Shown here one piece after another: positions 27,340 to 35,582 of a stretch of 64,000 nt of DNA. This DNA is from Spirosoma sp. KCTC 42546 (GTDB taxonomy: Bacteria > Bacteroidota > Bacteroidia > Cytophagales > Spirosomataceae). Within the stretch, counting starts at the first letter, position 1. Each line of letters starts with the position of its first letter. The stretch is taken from contig NZ_CP041360.1 in the NCBI RefSeq assembly GCF_006965485.1, positions 4,692,501 through 4,756,500 of the forward strand, written 5' to 3'. Below the pieces are notes generated by a model. It was given only the letters and a program-made list of their open reading frames with translations. It did no database searches and was not told the origin of the DNA. A program made the position numbers and the translations under genes.

Positions 27340-30015
27340 TTATTTACTAACCAACTCAACTTCTGCTTCCTGCAACCCTTCTGCCCTAGCCTTTACAGTT
27401 ACCTTTCCTGCTTTTTCGGTTGACTGAATAATAGCCAGACACTTTCCGTTGTAGGCTTTTCGGTAGCTAGCTTTGAACGGTTCAAGACTGGCCTGGTAAC
27501 CATTATCAACACCAGCAATCGTGCCCTCTCCTACTATAGCAAACGTAATTAGATGGTTAGCATCTGGCACGAGATTCCCTTGCTCATCCACTATGTTAAC
27601 CGTAATGAACGACAGGTCTTTGCCATCGGCTTTGAGTGTATTCCGATCCGCAATCACTTGGATTTTAGCAGCTTTGCCAGCCGTCGAAATCGTTCGAGTT
27701 AATACGGGTTTACCGTCTTTTCGGGAGACGGCTTTCAGGGTACCGGGTTCGTACGGAACGCGCCACATGACATGCAAGTCATCCCCGTTTTTTTTTCGAA
27801 TACCTAATGAGTTGTCATTGAGAAAAAGCTCGACCTCATCGGCCTGATTATAGTAGGCCCATACATCAACCGTTTTCCCTTTTTGCCAATTCCAGTGCGG
27901 GAAAATATGCAGGACCGGCTTGTCTGTCCACTCGGTCTGGTACAGATAATAACTATCTTTAGGGAAACCAGCCAGGTCAAGAATGCCGAAATAGGAACTG
28001 CGTGCAGGCCAGGGATAGGGATGCGGCTCACCTAAATAATCGAAGCCAGTCCAGACGAAAAGTCCCGCCATGTGCGGCAGTTTTTTGATGGCTTTCCAGG
28101 TTTGTTCATGTGTGGAACCCCAGTAAGCAGCTTCGTTATCATAGGCCGAAGCAGTCCAGTCGGGGTTACCATCCGTGAATTTGGCGGGACCGCCTTTGCC
28201 CCACATGCGTATGGAGTCGGAAGGCATATCATAGTGCCCGCGTGTTTGCAGGGACGAACCTGTTTCGGAGGCAAGAACGGCCTGATTCGGGAACGTTTTG
28301 GGGAATTCGGCGTAGGCTTCGTGTTTATAATTGAACCCTAAAAGATCTAAGGCACCTGAGCGATAAATAAAGTTTTTATCGGGTATATTCTCCGTCAGCG
28401 CCGACGTAACAGGCCGGGTTGTATCCAGTTTTTTAACAATTCCGGCTAGCTCTTTCGTGATCGTAAGCCCTGTTGAATCAAACTGTTCCCGAATTTCGTT
28501 ACCAATACTCCACATGAAAATAGACGGGTGATTTCGGTCGCGACGGACCATATCTTCGAGGTCGGTCTTATGCCAGGCATCCCAGTTAAGGCCATAATCC
28601 TGCTTCGATTTCTTTTTCTTCCACATATCGAAGGCTTCGTCCATAACAATGAAGCCCATCTCGTCGCACAAGTCCAGGAATTCGGGGGCGGGTGGATTAT
28701 GCGCAGTGCGGATGGCATTGCAGCCCATGGCCTTCAGGAGTTCAAGCTGCCGCTGTATGGCCCGTCGGTTTACAGCAGCACCTAAGGCACCCAGATCGTG
28801 GTGAAGGCAAACGCCCAGAATTTTTGTGGGTTGCCCATTCACTGAAAAACCGGTTGCCGGATCAAATCTGAAGTAACGAATACCCAGGGGTGTTTGGTAG
28901 CTATCCACCAGTCTATTTTGCTGATAAACCCGGGTGATAACGGTGTATAAATAGGGCTTGTTGACTGACCAAAGCGTTGGATTCAGGAGATCAATCTGTT
29001 GGGCAACCGTAGTGAGTGTATCAATGAGTTGAACAGACGTTCTCGTTTGCGTAGCTACCTCTTTCCCCGAAGCATCCAGAATAACGCTGGTGATGTTAAC
29101 TGATTGTGGCGTTCCACCTGAGTTCCAGCCACTGGAATGCCGGCCAACCACGTTACGGATGCTAACCTGCACTAAAACCTGCGCTTTTTGGTTTGTGACA
29201 GTGGGCGTCGAAACAAACGTACCCCACTGATCTACGGCTATGGTTGAGGTCGTTACCAGTCGCACATTCCGATAAATGCCTGAGCCTGTGTACCAGCGAG
29301 AATTGGGTTGCGCTGCGTTATCGACCCGGACAGCCAGAACGTTTTTCTCACTACCGAATTTCAAATACGTACTTAGTTCGTACCGAAACGAGCTGTAGCC
29401 ATAGGGCCGAATGCCCAGTGAGTGTCCGTTTATCCAGACTTCGCTATTCCGATAAACCCCATCGAATTCAATAAAGATAACCTTGTTTTTTGATGAAGCA
29501 GGTACAGCAAACGTTTTTCGGTACCAGCCAATCCCCGTAGGCAGGGCACCTTCCTGGGTTGTACTCAGGTGATGTTCGCTGAACTGCCCTTCAATACTCC
29601 AGTCGTGCGGTAAGGTTAGATCTCGCCAGTTTGAGTCGTCAAACGCTACATCTTTCGCCTTAGCATTATCGCCCAGATAAAACTGCCAGCCCTTGTTGAA
29701 ATCCAGGATAGTCCGTGGCTCGTTTTGGGCAAAAACTGGGTAGGTTAACAGGGTTAATAGTAAATATAGAAGGCTGACGTGATGTTGGTTACTTATAATC
29801 GACAGGTGAGGTTTCTTAAAACCTCGTGTCGTCAAAACCTGGTTAAACACCCCTAAATCCCCTGAAGGGGACTTTATCAAAGAGTAAGCACAGTCCCCTT
29901 CAGGGGATTTAGGGGTATTTAACCAGGTTATAAGCGATAGGTTTTGAGAAACCTCTCGCGTAAGATGTAAGCATCTGACTTCACGCCCATCCCTAAGTAG
30001 CCCTGCGTTCCTCAT
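27340..30015 (-). CDS. Glycoside hydrolase family 2 (beta-galactosidase-like), N-terminus interrupted by a palindromic repeat
   Basis: The frame gives 891 residues. Domains are GH2 sugar-binding (WQFYLGDNAKAKDVAFDD), immunoglobulin-like, TIM barrel and C-terminal Ig-like modules. The acid/base Glu is in IFMWSIGNEIREQ and the nucleophile Glu in AVLASETGSS. The ATG at 30015 overlaps the stop of the GH43-like gene (ATGA), but the signal segment SLLYLLLTLLTYPVFAQ begins only near residue 80. The first ~75 residues are encoded by a nested inverted repeat (29808-29955) and read TPKSPEGD and KSPSGDLGVF. There is no other ATG before the signal, so either the extended N-terminus is made or translation begins at a GTG, TTG or CTG codon inside the repeat. 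Confidence 0.88.
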   Translation of the reverse strand: MRNAGLLRDGREVRCLHLTREVSQNLSLITWLNTPKSPEGDCAYSLIKSPSGDLGVFNQVLTTRGFKKPHLSIISNQHHVSLLYLLLTLLTYPVFAQNEPRTILDFNKGWQFYLGDNAKAKDVAFDDSNWRDLTLPHDWSIEGQFSEHHLSTTQEGALPTGIGWYRKTFAVPASSKNKVIFIEFDGVYRNSEVWINGHSLGIRPYGYSSFRYELSTYLKFGSEKNVLAVRVDNAAQPNSRWYTGSGIYRNVRLVTTSTIAVDQWGTFVSTPTVTNQKAQVLVQVSIRNVVGRHSSGWNSGGTPQSVNITSVILDASGKEVATQTRTSVQLIDTLTTVAQQIDLLNPTLWSVNKPYLYTVITRVYQQNRLVDSYQTPLGIRYFRFDPATGFSVNGQPTKILGVCLHHDLGALGAAVNRRAIQRQLELLKAMGCNAIRTAHNPPAPEFLDLCDEMGFIVMDEAFDMWKKKKSKQDYGLNWDAWHKTDLEDMVRRDRNHPSIFMWSIGNEIREQFDSTGLTITKELAGIVKKLDTTRPVTSALTENIPDKNFIYRSGALDLLGFNYKHEAYAEFPKTFPNQAVLASETGSSLQTRGHYDMPSDSIRMWGKGGPAKFTDGNPDWTASAYDNEAAYWGSTHEQTWKAIKKLPHMAGLFVWTGFDYLGEPHPYPWPARSSYFGILDLAGFPKDSYYLYQTEWTDKPVLHIFPHWNWQKGKTVDVWAYYNQADEVELFLNDNSLGIRKKNGDDLHVMWRVPYEPGTLKAVSRKDGKPVLTRTISTAGKAAKIQVIADRNTLKADGKDLSFITVNIVDEQGNLVPDANHLITFAIVGEGTIAGVDNGYQASLEPFKASYRKAYNGKCLAIIQSTEKAGKVTVKARAEGLQEAEVELVSK
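29808..29955. repeat. Nested inverted repeat inside the 5' end of the GH2 gene
   Basis: Inner arms 29836-29873 and 29892-29929 pair over 38 bp with one mismatch. Outer arms around 29808-29826 and 29939-29955 also pair (GGTTTCTTAAAACCT against AGGTTTTGAGAAACC). The inner core ACCCCTAAATCCCCTGAAGG is shared, with changes, with the repeat at 43240-43307, which also lies in the 5' end of a coding sequence. Confidence 0.92.
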
Positions 30016-31127
30016 GGTTTCTTTGTGGCAGGTGCGGCTACAAAACGCTTCGTACTCTTCCCTAAATCGACCGATGTGGCCACGGCGATACCGCGCTGAT
30101 CGGCTTTGTTAACTGCGCAATAAAAGTGATATACAACGCCTTTATGCTTCAGAACGAACGATTTATGAGCGTATAAATCGTCATACGATTCTGAGGGCTC
30201 AATCAGGTTGGCTCCCGTCCAGTCGGTCCAGTTGACTAAATCTGTTGAAGCAGCAAAGCGGTTAAAGGCCCCTTTCCGATCTTCCCAGAAGGCCCCGAAA
30301 TAGAACATTACATACAGATCGTCTATTTTCTGAATCACGGCGTCGCCAGTAATACCTGCCGAGTGCATCAAAACGGGCGCTTTCCGGTACCGCTGCCAAT
30401 GCAGCATATCGTCCGACACGGCCATGCCTATCCGTTCGAACCAGCGCGTTTTATTCACGCCCGTTGTATCGCCGTTGGCGTTGTAATACATCACAAAAGG
30501 ATGGCCCGTCAGTAGGTTGAGGTCCTGAATGACTGAGCTTTTAAACAGTTTACGATTTTCCCACCAGCGCACGTCGGCGTCTTTGGCGGTCAGCACGGGC
30601 GTTGATGCACGCTTCCATTCGTGCACGATTGTCGGATCTTTTGCGGTATAGGCAATCCCGATTGACAAATCACCTGCTTCGTACCCTTGGGCTGCTCCAC
30701 CGATATAGGACATCCAGTAGTTCCCCTTGTACTTGTTCAGGCCGTAGCGCCCATCCCACTCGTAATCCTGTAAGGCATTATAGGCCGCTTTTTGATTCCC
30801 ATCCCACTGAGTAGTATCCGAGAATGACATGATCCGGCCCATCGTTTTCCAGTTGAGCAGATCGTTACTCGTAGCCAGCCAGGTCTCGTACCCCCTTCCG
30901 CCATAAATCAGGTACGTCATGTACCACTTTTTTCCCTTCCGAAAGACCGTTGGGCAGTCCATCTTCAACGAGTTATCGGCGGGTGTCATAATCAACCCAT
31001 ACTTAAAAGGCGTTTTGACTTCCTCATAAATTCGCTGCATCTGTGCATCCGAAATGCGGGATGATTGGGCAAACCCGGATAGTGGTAACAGGCAAACGAG
31101 TACAATTCGGGAAAAGTGGCAGGTCAT
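30012..31127 (-). CDS. GH43-like five-bladed beta-propeller glycosidase
   Basis: A 371-residue exported protein. The ATG at 31127 gives the signal MTCHFSRIVLVCLLPLSGFAQ; an ATG seven codons earlier is less fitting. Propeller blades recur with W-x-x-aromatic patterns such as DCPTVFRKGKKWYMTYLIYGG, and DAVIQKIDDLYVMFYFGAF. The Asp in DCPTVF and the Asp in TGDAVI are candidates for the general base and pKa modulator of clan GH-F/GH117-like enzymes. It is coupled by a 4-base overlap to the GH2 gene, so the two enzymes are made together and likely act on the same oligosaccharide. Family placement among GH43, GH62, GH117 or GH130-like is uncertain. Confidence 0.75.
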   Translation of the reverse strand: MTCHFSRIVLVCLLPLSGFAQSSRISDAQMQRIYEEVKTPFKYGLIMTPADNSLKMDCPTVFRKGKKWYMTYLIYGGRGYETWLATSNDLLNWKTMGRIMSFSDTTQWDGNQKAAYNALQDYEWDGRYGLNKYKGNYWMSYIGGAAQGYEAGDLSIGIAYTAKDPTIVHEWKRASTPVLTAKDADVRWWENRKLFKSSVIQDLNLLTGHPFVMYYNANGDTTGVNKTRWFERIGMAVSDDMLHWQRYRKAPVLMHSAGITGDAVIQKIDDLYVMFYFGAFWEDRKGAFNRFAASTDLVNWTDWTGANLIEPSESYDDLYAHKSFVLKHKGVVYHFYCAVNKADQRGIAVATSVDLGKSTKRFVAAPATKKP

Positions 31128-31164
31128 TACGCAAGTCAATTTGGGCAACAGGCGACTAAGAGTA

Positions 31165-31172
31165 CAAATCTA
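31165..31172 (-). promoter_or_regulatory. Candidate -7 box for the GH43-like/GH2 operon
   Basis: The minus strand reads TAGATTTG, matching TAnnTTTG. It is 38 bases upstream of the start at 31127. No -33 TTTG is present at the expected spacing. Confidence 0.45.
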
Positions 31173-31326
31173 TCCAAGATAAAGCCTATGCTTATCTATT
31201 ATTTTCACTAAAGATTGTATGATGTTAGCGTGCTATCAAACTCCCAATAAGACACAAAATACCCAACAAGGCTATATATCAACTTTCACTGATGTGAAAG
31301 GACTAAAGACAAATCCATTTAGGCAC

Positions 31327-31563
31327 TCAAAAGAGGGTTTTAGCATCTGTTTTCAGAAAATCGGGCCAGGGAATGCCTCTATTCCCAACGAGAAGGACCT
31401 TGTCTGCTCCAACTTTTCGCTGAAAAGCCTCCATACCTTTGGCGCTCTGGGTACGTCCACTTTTCACGTCAAGACCAATCAGTTTCCCTTTGCGCTCAAT
31501 GACAAAATCGACCTCATCATTTCCATCCCGCCAGTAGTAAAGGTTTAGATCACCTAAGCGAGC
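31327..31563 (-). pseudogene. 3' remnant of a DUF4143-type AAA ATPase gene
   Basis: The minus strand encodes 78 residues and a stop, beginning immediately after the stop codon of the symporter gene and in the same frame. The peptide reads ARLGDLNLYYWRDGNDEVDF, then VIERKGKLIGLDVKSG and closes with LVGNRGIPWPDFLKTDAK. This is the nuclease-like C-terminal DUF4143 domain that follows an AAA ATPase in a widespread bacterial family. The ATPase part and most of DUF4143 are absent. A recombination or deletion probably joined the old gene end to the symporter. No start codon is present, so it is a relic unless the symporter stop is read through. Confidence 0.82.
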
Positions 31564-33153
31564 TTAAACTGGAAGCTTTGGGGAAGATGACGATTCTAAG
31601 GATACTTCTTTCGACGTGTTTCGCCAGCCACTATACAGAAGATTCGTATCCAGTTTAGGCTTGGGGAAAAACAGGCTCGCTACGTAACCAACGCCAATAA
31701 CGACCAGATGGCTATAGACGCCCAGCATCAGTTTATGATGCGTGAAGTTGTAATCCCCCATATCCAGCAATAGTTTCTTGTTGGCCCCATATCCAATCTG
31801 GGTCGAGGTTAGAAAGGCGTAGGCGGTAAACAGAATGCACACGAGAATGGCAATATTGACCCCCTGTCTGTTGGCGCGTGCACTGAAAATGCCCAGCAAA
31901 AAAATACCGACAATCCCCCCCGAAAAAATGGCGTACAGGGTAAATACAATACCTAAAACGCCCTCATTACCCGCCTGCAAATAGATGGCCCCAATCAGAA
32001 TAGCGATAAGGCCCGAAATCACAACAATCGCTTTACTCACCGTCAGGTATTCTTTATCCGTACGGGCAGGGCGAGCTTTTTTATAGAAATCTTCCAGACC
32101 AACTGCTGCCAGCGAATTCAGGTCGGCACTAAGGCTACAGATAGCCGCCGAAATCATAGCTGCCAGAATAAATCCCACTACGCCCGTCGGGAATTTCGTC
32201 ATGATGAAATACGGAAAAACGGCATCGGGCCGCATCCCCTGGGGCAAGGGCTGTTGCTTGTAATAGACGTATAGGGCGGTGCCGATAAACATAAACAGCG
32301 CCCAAACGGGCACCGTTAGTGAGATACCCAAAATAGAGGCTTTGATGGCTGCTTTGTCGGTTTTAGCGGTCAGGTAACGCTGGACAACCGTTTGGTCAGT
32401 GCCATATTTTTGAATGGCATAGAACATGCCGTTGATGACCATTACAACGAAAGTAAGCTTTGTAAAATCGAGGTCGTAGGGTCCAAAACCCGTCCGCCCA
32501 TTCGCCGAGGCAATGGTAATAACTTCCGAAAATCCACCCCGAACGGAGTAAAGAATAACCACTACACAGAGAATACCACTGGCAAACAGCATAAATCCCT
32601 GAAAAACATCCAGCCAGATAACCGCTTCAATCCCACCCAGTAAATTCACCGCAATGATGATGAGACCGACCAGAACAATGATATAAAACGTATCGCCCCC
32701 TGTCATGTTGGTGAGCGCCACCGACAGTAGAAAAAAGACCGTACCCATGGAGGAAAACTGCCGGAGAACGAAGGCCGTAGAACTGTAATAGCGGGCAAAT
32801 GAACCAAAGCGTTTTTCGAAATATTCGTAGGTACTCAGCCCGATCACTTTGCGATACAGAGGCACGATAAACCAGATGGTTCCGAGCAACACGATAGGGA
32901 CCATTAGCCCCTGTACCAGTAAGATCCAGTTCGACGAATAGCCTTCGCTTGGGTAGCCCAGAAACGTGACGCTACTAATCAGCGTAGCCAGCAAAGACAT
33001 ACCAATTGCCCAGGCGGGTACTCGCCCCCTGGCCGCGAAATACGTTTCTGTTGTCCGTTGGTTTTTGGCGTACCGTAACCCAAAGTACAAATTGATAATC
33101 AGCACCAGGCCGATGATCAGGTAGTCGAGGATGCTTAAGGTTGGGATTGACAT
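31564..33153 (-). CDS. Sodium:solute symporter family (SSS) transporter
   Basis: A 529-residue membrane protein with about 13 helices. The N-terminus LSILDYLIIGLVLIINLYFG and sodium-site region MSLLATLISSVTFLGYPSEG are normal for SSS. It comes after the kinase, PdxA2-type, aldolase and alcohol-dehydrogenase genes on the same strand, so it may bring in the acid sugar that these enzymes use. Its stop codon directly abuts a DUF4143 gene remnant in frame, and the final residues (SLESSSSPKLPV) look non-conserved, so the native C-terminus may have been altered by the rearrangement. Confidence 0.9.
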   Translation of the reverse strand: MSIPTLSILDYLIIGLVLIINLYFGLRYAKNQRTTETYFAARGRVPAWAIGMSLLATLISSVTFLGYPSEGYSSNWILLVQGLMVPIVLLGTIWFIVPLYRKVIGLSTYEYFEKRFGSFARYYSSTAFVLRQFSSMGTVFFLLSVALTNMTGGDTFYIIVLVGLIIIAVNLLGGIEAVIWLDVFQGFMLFASGILCVVVILYSVRGGFSEVITIASANGRTGFGPYDLDFTKLTFVVMVINGMFYAIQKYGTDQTVVQRYLTAKTDKAAIKASILGISLTVPVWALFMFIGTALYVYYKQQPLPQGMRPDAVFPYFIMTKFPTGVVGFILAAMISAAICSLSADLNSLAAVGLEDFYKKARPARTDKEYLTVSKAIVVISGLIAILIGAIYLQAGNEGVLGIVFTLYAIFSGGIVGIFLLGIFSARANRQGVNIAILVCILFTAYAFLTSTQIGYGANKKLLLDMGDYNFTHHKLMLGVYSHLVVIGVGYVASLFFPKPKLDTNLLYSGWRNTSKEVSLESSSSPKLPV

Positions 33154-33159
33154 TAGATT

Positions 33160-33273
33160 ACCATTAAGTAGTCATTTTATTGTCATTGGTAGTCATTTCA
33201 TTGGCATTGATTGTCATTGGTGATAGCAACTATCAATGACCACTAATGACAGTCAATGACTACCTAATGACCA
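33160..33273. repeat. Imperfect inverted repeat of GTCATTGGTAGTCATT words
   Basis: The left part (33160-33226) is a run of ATTGTCATTGGTAGTCATT-like words and the right part (33230-33273) carries their complement (CAATGACTACCTAATGACC). The right arm contains the stop codon and roughly the last seven codons of the kinase gene at 33253. Confidence 0.8.
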
Positions 33274-34440
33274 CAATGCCGGTGGCCAGTGATAGCTTCC
33301 CGGTTTTACAGTAATATATAATTCTTCTGGGCGGCATCCCGCTGGGCGGAATTCCGCTGTTTTAATAGCTCTGGTTCGAACGACTCCAGGGGCCAGCTCC
33401 TGAACAGGCTCAAGCCGCGTGATACCGATTTCCCGAAGGACAGACGCAGCCGTTGAGCCTCCTTCAATGATCAGTTCGTGAACTGTAACCTGATTCAACA
33501 CCTCCTTCACTACCATTGCCATTACGGTTCGCAAGTGAAGTGCCATACCCGTTTTACCCTCCGTGGAATCAGGATCAATAGCGAGGATCACCTGCTTTTT
33601 TCGTTGCAAATAACCTGCAATTTCGGTTGCCCAATTGGCAAGTGCAACAGACATTAAACCACCCACATTCGTTAGCTGGCTCGGCATATAACTCACGGCA
33701 TGTCCAGCTTCTTTCGCACTTTTCACTAACTCAACCCGATCGCCAAAACTGCTTCCGCAGACGTAAAGGCGGCATTCATTCAGGATAACTAGCTCATCAA
33801 TAGGTTTTTTTGGCAATTGTAGTGAATCCAGAATCGCGGTAAAGAACCCTGACCCGCCAATCGGTAAAGTCTGTTTATCAAGGTGATTTACCCAGTTGTG
33901 CAAATCAGCCTGTTTTTCAACTTCACCAATGATAATACCCTCATTTGGCAATGTAGACAGAGCCGCCAGTACCTGTAAACCAGTAGCCCCACTAAACCGT
34001 TTTTGTATAGCTGACTCCGTTATTGGAAACTCTGGGTCTTCGGCAAAATGAGTTGTATGAATTCGTTCGCCATGAATGTAGTAATGCCCGTCAACAAGAG
34101 TTCTGCCCAGTGCCGGATTTGCCGGAACGATCAGGGCTTTTGTCAAACCAAGAACCACCAATTGCGCGTGTACTTCCGCAATAATATGCCCACGTAGTAC
34201 CGAATCGACCTTTTTGTAAATCAGGTCCGGCTGCATGGCACCTAAAGCCTCACTAACGTCGGTCATTTCCTGTACAGCTTCTGATTCAGAAACTGACCGG
34301 GCATCGGTAGCAATAACGATTAATTCGGCACGTGACTGCGAATTGACAGACATCGCAAGTTCAACGGTAAGTCCGTAGGTTAGGCCAATGCCCGCTAATT
34401 CGGCCGCTCCCGTTAAATCGTCTGCAATGACAGCTATCAT
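33253..34440 (-). CDS. Four-carbon acid sugar kinase family (DUF1537, OtnK/DtnK-like)
   Basis: A 395-residue cytoplasmic ATP-dependent kinase. The N-terminal substrate-binding domain starts with the family motif MIAVIADDLTGAAELAG, and YKKVDSVLRGHI is a second hallmark. The C-terminal nucleotide-binding domain has EGGSTAASVLREIGI and the loop TVKPGSYHWP in place of the more common KSGNFG. Members phosphorylate D-threonate, L-threonate, D-erythronate and related acids. The next gene is PdxA2-like, the usual partner that oxidises and decarboxylates the 4-phosphate to dihydroxyacetone phosphate. The final residues lie inside a palindromic repeat. Confidence 0.9.
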   Translation of the reverse strand: MIAVIADDLTGAAELAGIGLTYGLTVELAMSVNSQSRAELIVIATDARSVSESEAVQEMTDVSEALGAMQPDLIYKKVDSVLRGHIIAEVHAQLVVLGLTKALIVPANPALGRTLVDGHYYIHGERIHTTHFAEDPEFPITESAIQKRFSGATGLQVLAALSTLPNEGIIIGEVEKQADLHNWVNHLDKQTLPIGGSGFFTAILDSLQLPKKPIDELVILNECRLYVCGSSFGDRVELVKSAKEAGHAVSYMPSQLTNVGGLMSVALANWATEIAGYLQRKKQVILAIDPDSTEGKTGMALHLRTVMAMVVKEVLNQVTVHELIIEGGSTAASVLREIGITRLEPVQELAPGVVRTRAIKTAEFRPAGCRPEELYITVKPGSYHWPPALWSLGSH

Positions 34441-34445
34441 AGGTT

Positions 34446-34518
34446 AATGAGCGAAAGAGTGAATGAGTGAATAACTCGCGTCATCTCGCTCTTTCACTCA
34501 TTCACTCTTTCGCTCATT
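34446..34518. repeat. Perfect inverted repeat overlapping the end of the pdxA-like gene
   Basis: Arms 34446-34470 and 34494-34518 are perfect 25-bp inverted copies (AATGAGCGAAAGAGTGAATG type). The right arm provides the last eight codons and stop of the PdxA-like gene; the left arm ends at the kinase start. Confidence 0.92.
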
Positions 34519-35552
34519 ACAGAATTTTTCGCCAATCGCACCGCCGATTCAATGGCCAGTACCATTGCATCGGGACTGGCAACGCCCTTTCCAGCAATTT
34601 CAAAGGCCGTTCCATGATCGACGGACGTGCGGATAATGGGCAGGCCCATAGTGATATTTACCCCCTTGACACTATCCATCTGCTTTTTATCGGCATTCCA
34701 TTTGAAACCGGTCAGCTTGAATGGAATATGGCCCTGATCGTGATACATAGCCACTACGCCCCCATAGTAGCCTGTAGCCGCCTTGGAAAACAGCGTATCG
34801 GCAGGAACGGGACCTTCCACATCATAGCCCCGACGTCTGGCTTCTTCAACGGCGGGTAAGATTTCCTCGTCGTCTTCTGTGCCAAACAGGCCCGAATCGC
34901 CAGCGTGGGGATTCAGGCCAGCTATTCCAATTTTCAGATTGGTTTCACCCAGCGAAATCAGGCCGTTGTAGAGTAGTTCGGTTACGTCAAGAATCCGATC
35001 TTTTTTTACCAGATCGCAGGCTTGCCGAAGCGATACGTGCGTGGATACGTGAATCACTTTCATCTGATCCTCCACCAGAAGCATGCCGTATTTCTTTGTA
35101 TTCGTATACTGCGCATAAATTTCGGTATGCCCCGCAAAATGGTGGCCCGCTTCATTAATAGATTTTTTGTTGATCGGCCCTGTAACGGTTGCATCCACCT
35201 CATCGGCCAGAGCCAGATCAATAACGGTTTTCACCGAAGCAAAAGCAGCTTCTCCGGCCATTGCCGATATTTCGCCGAATTGCAGCGTAGCCAGGTCAAC
35301 GTTGGCCAGATCGTACACGTCAATCGTACCCAACTGGAAGTTCGCATCCTGAACCGCTTTGATCGGGTGAATGACTGCGCGCAGACCCAATCGGGTTGCA
35401 ATGTCCTGAAATACACCGGCATCGCCAACTAATAACGGATTACAAATCTCGTAAATGGCTGGATTCAACAGTGCCTTAACGGCTATTTCGGGGCCAATAC
35501 TCGCGGGATCACCCATGGTGATTCCTACGATTGGTTTGTGTTCAGTGTTCAT
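34494..35552 (-). CDS. PdxA-family 4-phosphate dehydrogenase (PdxA2 type)
   Basis: A 352-residue metal- and NAD-dependent dehydrogenase. The opening VGITMGDPASIGPEIAVKAL and the metal-binding histidines in HVSTHVSLRQ and YHDQGHIPFK are diagnostic of PdxA. Coupled to a DUF1537 kinase, PdxA2 enzymes act on 4-phospho-D-threonate or 4-phospho-D-erythronate rather than in pyridoxal phosphate synthesis, giving dihydroxyacetone phosphate. Gene order here supports this catabolic role. The C-terminal MSERVNE is encoded by the arm of a palindrome, so those residues are probably dispensable. Confidence 0.88.
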   Translation of the reverse strand: MNTEHKPIVGITMGDPASIGPEIAVKALLNPAIYEICNPLLVGDAGVFQDIATRLGLRAVIHPIKAVQDANFQLGTIDVYDLANVDLATLQFGEISAMAGEAAFASVKTVIDLALADEVDATVTGPINKKSINEAGHHFAGHTEIYAQYTNTKKYGMLLVEDQMKVIHVSTHVSLRQACDLVKKDRILDVTELLYNGLISLGETNLKIGIAGLNPHAGDSGLFGTEDDEEILPAVEEARRRGYDVEGPVPADTLFSKAATGYYGGVVAMYHDQGHIPFKLTGFKWNADKKQMDSVKGVNITMGLPIIRTSVDHGTAFEIAGKGVASPDAMVLAIESAVRLAKNSVMSERVNE

Positions 35553-35582
35553 ATTGTTACGCGGACAGTCTGCTTTACTAAC

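Noticed and set aside
29836..29929. The GH2 palindrome as a CRISPR repeat or insertion-sequence end
   Set aside because: There is no regular array of repeats and spacers, and no transposase gene in the window; the structure is a single hairpin.
31219..31548. A 109-codon plus-strand reading frame in a gene-free gap
   Set aside because: The opposite strand encodes a recognisable DUF4143 C-terminus, so this is its antisense shadow; the peptide has no family features.
34494..35552. pdxA for pyridoxal phosphate synthesis
   Set aside because: Its direct neighbour is a DUF1537 kinase, the known partner of catabolic PdxA2 enzymes, and no other vitamin B6 gene is near.
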